A stretch of 64,000 nt of DNA, taken from Kitagawia praeruptora (Eukaryota; Streptophyta; Magnoliopsida; Apiales; Apiaceae). The notes under the pieces were generated by a model, which did not search any database, had not been told where the DNA came from, and saw only the letters and a program-made list of their open reading frames with translations. The stretch spans positions 137,300,501 through 137,364,500 of the forward strand of contig CM075347.1 in NCBI GenBank assembly GCA_037693485.1. Reading direction: 5' to 3'. Shown one piece after another: positions 55,738 through 64,000 of the stretch; position 1 is the stretch's first letter, and each line of letters begins with the position of its first letter. The translations under genes were made by a program, and so were the position numbers.

Positions 55738-57549
55738 AGGTAAGGTTCTAGGGAGAACCTCCTTAGCAAGAGAACTGGTGAACTCAATCCTGAATGTTTA
55801 GATCTTTAATAAATCAAATACTAATTTGTATAATGGCAGTTATGTAAATACATAGCAAGGTTATTTTTTGTGTATAATTCTTTAGAATATACGGTCTATC
55901 TTGATTTAATTAAGGAATCTGTACATCAAACAATATTTGATTGAATAGTCAGATATTTTTAAATTTGGAAACGAATCCTTGATTGAACATATATACATTG
56001 ATTGAATTTGCCGACATTATCAAATTTCTAAAACTAGGTAGACAAAAAATAATAGAAGCGTGAAGAAAAATCCAGATAAGCATACACAAAACATTGAAAT
56101 CTTACGTTATATAGTTTTGAATTTTTTATTTATATACTTTGTTGATGTTTATCGAACACCGAACATAATCTTTTGTGTTTTCTGGAATACAGTTATATTA
56201 TGGAATCGTCAGCAAAACCAGACTTGTCAAAAAAAGATGGAGAAAAACAATCGTTATCTAGTTTCAGACTAGAACTACTATCAGAAGTTTTGTTGTTTCT
56301 GATTAAAGAACAAAAAGAGTGGATTGAGAGATGTGTTTTGGTTCAGTACTAAGGTTCAGAACAATTGATTATCCAAGCAAGATAAGTTATTTGTTGCTTA
56401 AGTGTTATGAACCAATTACTAATTAATGGGTAAGATTCTTGTATATGTTCTTCTTATGCGACTTTGTTTTCGATCTTACATACCTGGAAAATATGTTATG
56501 TAACACAAGTGGTGTGTATAAAATCACATATTCTCGTATGTGTTCTTACATATATTCACTATACACTAATACGTTTTCTTCCAGACAAGCTTTAAGTGGA
56601 TCAATGTAAGTGGAAATGGGGTTTGAATTTTTGTTGTTCCTTAACATTAAAGATTATGCGAAGGACTTTTACTTGTTTTATCTTGGAGATATCGGAGTGT
56701 ATATATGTTGAGAATGATGTATTCTGTTGAAAATTCATGTAGGTGTTCTGATCCAATCTAACAGATTCTTGATTCTTGTACGTGTTCTGTTCAGGATGAC
56801 CAGCGTTATCATTCACGCCCCTTATTGAGAATGAACCCTAAACTTTTGATTGTTGTGTTATCATCTACTTTGATGTCAAATCATATGATACTTTAAATTC
56901 TATTATGTGTTCTGAGAAATGCAATCATGGAAGGTTGTGGTTTGTATTTTCTTGCTCTGGAACATTTTTGAAATATGGAAGTAGCTAGTATAAGTTGCAA
57001 AATAACGATAATAATATCTTTCTTGTGTTTCAATATATGAGAGGTTTCTCTACGGGTTTGTATAACTTCAATGTTAAGAGTCTAAAATTGTAGTGATGCT
57101 AGACTTGGGAGTAGTTTGTAACACCTTTTACTTAATCTAAGAGCATGGAGGTTGGAAGTTGGGTATAAGAGAAGTTCTTGTGATCATTAGCATTTACTCA
57201 AGTTATGTGATATCTGGGTCATGAAATTTAAACCACATGAATCATGTAAAGGTTGTTTTTGTGTGAGTTGTGATAGAATCTAGTGTGTCACTCAATCCAT
57301 TGTCTTTTATGGCATCCTGAACCTGCGCTCATCTATTTTGCAAGTTAGAAAATGTATCTGGAGACCATTTTATTTTTATTCAATTTACCAGCTCATATTA
57401 ATTTCAATAAATTTTAAAATTCTTAATTTTCTGTATATTGCATTGGTTGTGCATAAAATTCGAAAGAAGCATAATTTATGATTTTATAACAATGACTATG
57501 CTGGAACAAGTTCAAGATTGGTGGGATTTTCTTAAATGTTTGATAAATT

Positions 57550-60320
57550 ATTTATTGTGCGTATATATAACTATATTCGAAACTTATTTTTGATTATTAA
57601 AATATTGAGTAGAATCTTAATATAAATATATAACAATATATTTGTCAAAAAATATTTATCAAAACACTTTTAGGAATCTCACATTGACAATGTACATTAT
57701 ATATATTTTAATGAACTTCACCATATATTTAAAAATTACAAAAAAAAATGAAATATTTTTTCTAGAAGGATATTTAGAAGGATATTCAATATTCCGTTAA
57801 GTGTTTCGAAAAAATCTACTTCTTCAGTTTGATCAATAAATTTTATCAAAGAATCTCACATTGAAAATATGTATTAAAAATAGTTTAATGAATTTCACTA
57901 TAAGTATACAAACTACAAAAAATAAAATAAATTAAAAAAACACCTAAGAGAATCTCGGTTATATTTAAAAAAAAATAATTATGAAAGTCTTTTTAAAATT
58001 AAGTTACATATAAAAATATCCCAATCAATAAAATCTAAATAAATCTAAAAAACACCTAAAAGAATCTTGGTGTATTACACAATATTTGTATATTTTTATA
58101 TATTTAAGTTACATGTAGAAATATTATAAAATGCACCAAAATTCCCTTATGTGTTTCAAAACAATATATCAATTTATTTACTATCTTTTTGAGATTCCTT
58201 TGAGAATTGTTTTAAAAGACGTGCTAGAAAAATTAAATTTCTTACGCGTTTCAAATCAATATATCAGTTTATTTAATTTTATTATCTTTTTGAGATTCCT
58301 TCTAGAATTATTTTAAAAGATATGCTATAAAAATTTAATTTCAATTTGAAAAATATTTTTTAAATTTTTTTAAATATTGGATAATTTATTTATATTGCTC
58401 TACTTGTACATAATTATACCAAAACTTATGTTATACCAATAAAATATTTAGTAGAATCTAAATGTAAATATCTAATAAAATAATATTACAATTTTTTAAT
58501 AATTAATAAAACACCTAAGAAAATCTTGGAGCATTACACAATATTTTCATATATTTCTTTTTTGTTTTAAAAAACTAAACATTTCTTTTAAAATTAAGTT
58601 ACATATAAAAATATCATCTAATATACCAAGTATCTATTGTGTTTTTCTATGTATCATTTAAAATTTATTCTCCATTATTTTAAGTTCTAAAATTCGAAAA
58701 AATATTCTTAAATATTCCATGAATTATTTATAATGTTATACCTGTACATAACTATATTCAAAACTTATTTTAGATCAATAAACTATTTAAACGAATCTTA
58801 ATATAAATAAATAAAGTAATATTATTATTTCAAATTTAAAAAACACCTAAGAGAATCTCGGTATAACTTAATAGTTCTATGCATTAAAAAAAATTATGCA
58901 ATTTTTTTTAAAATTAAGTTACATATAAAAATATCGGAATCAATAAAATCAAAATAAATTTTAAAAACACCTAAGAGAATGTTGATGTATTACACAATAT
59001 TTGTATATCTCATATTTATATATTTAAGTTACATGTAGAAATATTATAAAATGCACCAAGATTCGTGTTTCAAATCAATATATTAATTTATTTACTATCT
59101 TTTTTAGATTTCTTTGAGAATTATTTTATTTGAGAATTTTTTTAAAAGACATGATAGAAAAATTGAATTTCTTACGCGTTTCAAATTAGTATATCAGTTT
59201 ATTTACTTTTATTATCTTTTTGAGATTCATTCGATAATTATTTTAAAAGACATGCTATAAAAATTTAATTTTAATTTGAAAAAATATTATTTAAATTTTT
59301 TTAAATATTGGATAATTTATTTATAGTGCTCTACTTGTACATAATTATACCAAAACTTATTTTTATACCAATAAAATATTTAGTAGAATCTAAATGTAAA
59401 TATATAATAAAATTATATTACAATTTTTAAATAATTTACAAAATACCTAAAAAATCTTGGTGTATTAGATAATATTTTTATGTATTTCATTTTTTTTTAA
59501 AAAAACTAAAAATTTCTTTTAAAATTAAGTTACATATAAAAATATTATCTAATATACCAAGTTTCTATTGCGTGTTTCAATGTATCATTTAAAATTTATC
59601 CTTCATTTTCTCAAGTTCTAGAATTCGAAAAAATATTTTTTAATATTTTGTGAATTATTTATAACGTTGTACTTGTACATAACTATATTCAATACTCTTT
59701 TTAGATCAATAAACTATTTAAACGAATCCTAATATAAATATTTGATAAAGTAATATTATGATTTCATGTAATTAAAAAAAACCTAAGAGAATCTCGGTAT
59801 TACATAATAGTTTTATATATTTTTTAAAAAAAATAATTATTCAATTTTTTTTTAAATTTAAGTTACATATAAAAATATTAAGTAATACATCAAGATTCGT
59901 GTTCCCAATCAGTAAAATCTAAATAAATCTAAAAAACACCTAAGAGAATTTTGTTGTATTACACAATTTTTGTATATATTTATATTTTCAAAAGAAAATT
60001 TATACATTTCTTTTATAATTAAGTAAAATGTAAAAATATTATAAAATGCATCAAAATTCTCTTACGTGTTTCAAATTAATATATCAATTTCTTTAGTAAT
60101 TTTTTGAGATTCATTTGAGAATTGTTTTAAAAGACGTGTTTGAAAAATTGAATTTATTACGCGTTTCAAATCTATATATCGGTTTCTTTACTTTTTTTTA
60201 CCTTTTTGAGATTCCTTCGAGAATTATTTTAAAAGACATGCTATAAAAATTGAATTTAATTTGAAAAAAAAATATATTTAAATTTTCTTAAATGTTGGAT
60301 AAATTATTTATAGTGCTATA
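57550..60320. repeat. About 0.93 kb AT-rich tandem repeat, 2.5-3 copies
   Basis: CACCTAA(G/A)AGAAT blocks followed by TGTATTACACAAT recur near 58046, 58965 and 59937. ATTGGATAATTTATTTATA followed by ACTTGTACATAA recurs near 58376 and 59306. Within each unit a 110-base subunit (GAGATTCCTT...GAATTATTTTAAAAGA) is itself duplicated. Confidence 0.85.
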
Positions 60321-61740
60321 CTTGTACATAACTAAATGGCATCTTCAAAAATACTAAAAAAAAAATTCAAATCAAGTTTAACAATCTTGGTATATAAAAT
60401 TGATACTTATTCTTCTTAAAAACACCTTAAATAATCTTTAAAAATGTATAATAATCTCTTAAAGAATATCCCCTAACAGATTCCTTATATCTTTTTTTCA
60501 TTTGACTTTTTTTAAGAATAAATAATATTTAAAATATTAAAATATTAAGGATCACTTAATAATATTGCATTATTATTTTTCAATGTAATGCTAATATTTA
60601 TTTAATTATAGGATTCTTTTATTTTTTTTGACCTTTTAGTGTATTTTTCAAATTAATTTTTATCTTTTTAGTCTTTGATTATACTAAGTGGTTTGAAACA
60701 ACATATTAATTGTTCTACTTTTGCCTCCAATTTTTTTCAAAAAGGTTAAAATTGCAAGATTTCATTACGTGTGATAAGATTCTCTTAGATGTTGCCCATT
60801 TTGTTATATGCAAGAACACTGCATAGAACACTCAATTTTGTTATATTATCTGTAGTTGTACTTGTACGTAAACAAATTATGGAAATAAAATCTTTTTATT
60901 TTGATTAAATGTTCCATACGTTTCATTATTTTGATTTAATATTTTGATTGATATTATTAACACTTTAAAGAATCTATTATCTTAAACTTCTCCTTTTTCC
61001 AAAAATACATGAACACATGGAGAGAGGATACTAGTTAGTGAAATAATGTAAAAAAATAGAAAAAAAAATATGCATAATTTATTATATTTTAAGTATTTTT
61101 TCAAAGAACATACCATAGAACACCACGCCACACAATAAACAAAGATTTTGTAAAAATTATGTTCACTTTTAAAGTTACACTTACCATATGAATTTATTCC
61201 CATTTATTTCACTCTTGTGAATTGATTCCGTATTTCACTCGTGTGAATTGATCAGTGTGTATATGTATCTTGTGTGATGTATATATATATATCAATAATT
61301 CTTGCATTCAATTCAATTTACACAGTCTGTTATTTAAATTCTTACAGCTCGAAATTTCCTTTTCTAGAGAGATTCTTGATTACACAAATCGGTCTGTTGC
61401 ACCTTTTGTTTGACAGTATCTTGATAAGTCATCTTCAGGAGTCAGCCGATATAATTTTGAGAAAGTTCTATATATGTGATTAACAAACTTCTCAATCTGA
61501 TTAATGCATTACATAATAATTTATTTTTTGAAATCAATTATCAGAATTAGATTGATAATTGAAATATGAAAAGCCTAAATCTAAAAGTAACAGTATCTAA
61601 TTAATACATTGCATAAATGGTAATAAATCACAAAGTTATACGTATATTTTATTGTATTTTCATTAAAAACAAGTATTACCCCTGTAGTTTTAAACAACTA
61701 ATATACTAGTATATCTGTACAAAATCTAAGCCACAAGATT
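60321..61740. other. AT-rich sequence of the 6 kb element
   Basis: No gene or further repeat was recognised. Open frames at 60982-61203 (-) and 61274-61483 (+) show only low-complexity hydrophobic residues. Confidence 0.4.
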
Positions 61741-61810
61741 AAAATTAAATCAATGGTGATGATAGGGGTTCTCTAGTTCTCTTGCTAATAAGGGTTCTTT
61801 TTTGAACCTC

Positions 61811-61813
<3 letters not shown>

Positions 61814-61870
<57 letters not shown>
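61814..61870. repeat. TA dinucleotide microsatellite
   Basis: About 28 TA units between the 6 kb element and the next inverted-repeat element. Confidence 0.95.
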
Positions 61871-61874
<4 letters not shown>

Positions 61875-62121
61875 GAGTTCAAAAAGAGGTCGAAAATGAC
61901 AACTGAAAATGGAACTTGAAATCAGCAACTGAATGCAACCACATTCAACCACATTCAATTTTTTTTTTAAGGTGGGATGATTTTGGGTTGCATGGCCCCG
62001 CAGGGGCATATTCAACTAAATGCAGTCACATTCAACTAAATGCAACCACATGCAACTAAATTTCTGATTTCAAGTTCCATTTTTCAGTTGTCATTTTCTA
62101 CCTCTTTTTTGAACTCTAATA
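61871..62121. mobile_element. 250-bp MITE-like element with long inverted repeats
   Basis: The left arm, TTAGAGTTCAAAAAGAGGTC then ACTGAAAATGGAACTTGAAA, is matched, inverted, by the right arm ending at 62121 over about 60 bases. TA tracts flank it. The same outer end occurs at 23778 (minus) and twice more at about 62130-62230. Confidence 0.8.
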
Positions 62122-62362
62122 TATATAAATATATTAGAGTTCAAAAAAGAGATCGAAAATATATATTAGAGTTCAAAAAAGAGGTCGAAAATGACAATTG
62201 AAAAATGGAACTTGAAATCAGCAACTGAATGCAACTAAATTTGCAACTACATCCAACTGAATGTAATTTTCATTTTTCAGTTGCATTCAGTTGAATATGC
62301 CGCTACGGGACCTTGCAACCCAAATCCACCAAAATCACACCACCATTTTTTTAAAAAAATAA
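62122..62362. repeat. Additional partial copies of the same inverted-repeat family
   Basis: TTAGAGTTCAAAAAAGAGGT appears near 62133 and 62168, followed by AATGGAACTTGAAATCAGCA and GCAACCACATT-like words. Confidence 0.75.
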
Positions 62363-62800
62363 GTTGAATGTGGTTGCATTTGGTTGAGTATTGCCCCTGG
62401 CGGGGCCTTGCAACCCAAATTCAGCATAATCACCTCATCTTTAAAAAAAAGTTGAATGTTGTTGCATTTGGATGTATATTGCCCCTGGCGGGGCCTTGCA
62501 ACCCAAATCCACCAAAATCACCCCACCATAAAAAAAAGTTGAATGTTGTTGCATTTGGTTGTATATTGCCCCTGGCGGGGCCTTGCAACCCAATCCACAA
62601 AAATCACCCCACCTTAAAAAAATGTTGAATGTGGTTGCATTTGGTTGAATGTGGTTGCATTTGGTTGTATATTGCCCCTGGTGGGGCCTTGCAACTCAAA
62701 TCCAACAAAATCACCCCACTTTCAAAAAAAAAATTGAATGTGGTTGCATTTGGTTGAATGTGGTTGCAACCAAAATATCACCCCACCTTAAAAAAAAAGT
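62363..62800. repeat. 87-98 bp tandem array, about five copies
   Basis: GTTGAATGTGGTTGCATTTG begins units near 62363, 62451, 62538, 62634 and 62735. Each unit carries TTGCCCCTGGCGGGGCCTTG, an inverted repeat, and a run of A. The protein frame across 62368-62628 only reflects this repetition. Confidence 0.9.
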
Positions 62801-63069
62801 GATGAAGTCTGTTGAAGTCGATGTGGTTGGATGTGGTTGCATCAGTTGCAACCAAAATAGCACCCACCTTAAAAAAAGGACACAGGCGGATGGAATGAAG
62901 GGCGGCAGAAAGGGGAAAGGGGGGAGGGTTAGGGTTAGGGTTAGTATTTTTGCAATTTTGAAACTTAGGTTGGTAAAATTGCAATTAATTAAAGGAGATG
63001 GCATTTTTGCAAATAGAAACTTAAATCTAGTATTTTTGGTAAATACACTAAAATATACTACTATATATC
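62801..63069. repeat. Inner end of the same repeat family
   Basis: AGTATTTTTGCAATTTTGAA, then ACTTAGGTTGGTAAAATTGC, matches 23575-23620 in inverted orientation. A short GGGTTAGGGTTAGGGTTAG run lies at about 62925-62944. Confidence 0.7.
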
Positions 63070-63584
63070 TGATATGGGCTGAAAGTAAGCCCTAAAGATA
63101 CATTTAATGTAGCATTAATTAGACCAAATATGGTCCGAACGTGGGGCCCATCAGATGGGCCCAAACCCTATTTATGATATTAATTTCGTAATTAAGATTA
63201 AGGGTAATAACCAGCTCAGCAATAATAGTCCAATAAGGATATTACTCCTGCCTGACTTGGCCGCCAAGGCAACTACTTCAACAAGGAAACAGACTCCTAC
63301 AAGGAAGTAGTCTACAACCTTCCTCAAGGCGGTGGCTTGCCCACCAAGTCTCCGAATCCTACCATAATTCTAAGTCTTCTCAGCCTATATAAGGGCCTGA
63401 CCCCTCATTCTCAGAACTACGTTTTTGGCTTGATTCTCGATACGAGATACGTAGGCACTCTGTGAGGACCGATTAGTCTCGATACACGGAAACAGCCATT
63501 AAAGCTCGAAGCTCAGCCTCCCTTAGCATTAAATACACACAAACCCTAACCGTAATTCGATAACCTAGTTTTTATTCCACAACA
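63070..63584 (+). repeat. 5' LTR of a Tat-type Ty3/gypsy element
   Basis: The segment runs TGATATGGGC...CCACAACA and is followed by a primer site. A CCTATATAAGGG box lies near 63384. GATACGTAGGCACTC follows about 55 bases later, sharing TACGTAGGCA with the other Tat-like LTRs here. The second LTR is outside the window, so its start is inferred from the TG. Confidence 0.65.
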
Positions 63585-63586
63585 TT

Positions 63587-63602
63587 TGGCGCCGTCTGTG
63601 GG
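63587..63602 (+). other. Primer binding site of the Tat-type element
   Basis: TGGCGCCGTCTGTGGG two bases after the LTR is a form frequently seen in Tat-lineage elements. Confidence 0.75.
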
Positions 63603-63617
63603 AAGAAGACATCAACC

Positions 63618-64000
63618 ATGGTAACTACACGAAGAACAGCACCAAGCTCTACCGAGGCTTTACCAATTAGTTCTGCTCCGCCCCTCACCTGTGAGACGAT
63701 CATCATTGAGCAAGGGACGATCCCCCAAACTCAAGTTTCTTAGCCTACAAGGACGAATCCCCTTGTTGAGAGTACGTTACCTGGGGTCGTCCACCCGAAT
63801 CGTGAAACTAACCCTCTTGAGATGGTGTTTGCTCCCATTAACCCAGATCGCTCGTTACCTCCAGGGGTAGAGATCCACACTACGGATCTCCCCATGAATA
63901 CCAACCCAATGTATGGTCTGCATAACTATCCCCCTACTCGAGATCCTGGACCAAGCGGTCATGCCTTACAGATTCGAGACCGAGAGTATTTTTACTACTC
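63618..64000 (+). pseudogene. gag: Start of a Tat-type gag (runs off the window)
   Basis: The ATG at 63618 opens MVTTRRTAPSSTEALPISS..., in the position and style of Tat-lineage gag. A TAG interrupts after TQVS near 63741, and the same frame then stays open (TNPLVESTLPGVV, SGHALQIRDREYF) to the window edge. Only the low-complexity N-terminus is visible, so the assignment rests mainly on the LTR and primer-site context. Confidence 0.6.

Larger units (their letters stand above)
55738..61813. mobile_element. 6 kb TA-flanked element with imperfect terminal inverted repeats
   Basis: The left end, AGGTTCTAGGGAGAACCTCC then TTAGCAAGAGAACTGG, matches, inverted, the right end (AGGTTCAAAAAAGAACCC then TTAGCAAGAGAACTAG). 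TA tracts bound both sides. No transposase or other protein is recognisable; small open frames inside have no domains. I do not recognise the family. Insertion into TA repeats recalls Micron-type MITEs, but 6 kb is far longer. Confidence 0.65.

Noticed and set aside
62925..62944. GGGTTAGGGTTAGGGTTAG, telomere-like
   Set aside because: It is only three units long, lies within a dispersed repeat, and is TTAGGG rather than the usual plant TTTAGGG, so there is no evidence for an interstitial telomere.
1..64000. tRNA, rRNA or organelle DNA insertions
   Set aside because: I saw no cloverleaf with internal promoter boxes and no familiar chloroplast, mitochondrial or rDNA sequence. The tRNA-like words found are retrotransposon primer sites.

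Overview
The window is nuclear DNA of a flowering plant, very probably a eudicot. It has spliced genes with GT-AG introns, AT-rich spacers, and plant-specific transposon lineages: Athila-like and Tat-like Ty3/gypsy, SIRE-like Ty1/copia, CACTA (En/Spm), hAT and Stowaway. I cannot name the species. Almost everything is transposon, in several nested layers. The only intact-looking host gene is a two-exon GH17 beta-1,3-glucanase at 15090-16296 (+). Layout: 1-7350 is a minus-strand Athila-like element with both LTRs. It has a truncated gag and a protease joined to a probable integrase tail, with RT, RNase H and the integrase core missing. 7351-8791 is a copia relic, interrupted by 8792-12213, a 3.4 kb LTR element with no proteins, identical LTRs and a CTCTA target duplication. 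12554-12811 is a Stowaway MITE and 13891-14158 an hAT MITE with an 8-bp duplication. 15090-16296 is the glucanase gene. 16568-23173 is a CACTA element (TTC duplication). It carries a 176-bp tandem array, a captured intron-containing piece of a MAK/MHK-type protein kinase gene, a captured glutamine synthetase exon, and a nested hAT-like element at 22038-23136. From about 23.9 to 54.6 kb lies a second, larger, decayed CACTA element with divergent genes: a Transposase_24/tnpA-like gene on minus and a TNP2 transposase on plus. The tnpA-like gene is split by a 19.3 kb gag-only Tat-like LTR element (25111-44405, TCTTG duplication). That element is itself split by a 12.2 kb SIRE-like copia element on minus (29498-41668, CGGAT duplication). 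The TNP2 gene is split by a 2.3 kb insertion carrying the 5' part of an ankyrin-repeat gene and an hAT-like element. 55.7-61.8 kb is a 6 kb AT-rich element with terminal inverted repeats that sits in TA microsatellites and contains a 0.93 kb tandem repeat. 61.9-63.1 kb holds MITE-like inverted repeats and an 87-bp tandem array. 63070-64000 is the LTR, primer site and gag start of a further Tat-type element. How it fits together: target duplications and LTR divergence give an insertion order. The second CACTA came first, then the Tat-like element (LTRs about 1.5% different by eye), then the SIRE-like copia (about 1.2%). The 3.4 kb element (0 differences seen) is the youngest. The 3.4 kb element and the 25-44 kb element share primer site, polypurine tract, an LTR motif just after the TATA box, and hairpin-rich internal repeats, so they look like non-autonomous partners of one Tat-type helper. 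All boundaries were read by eye; no database search was run.
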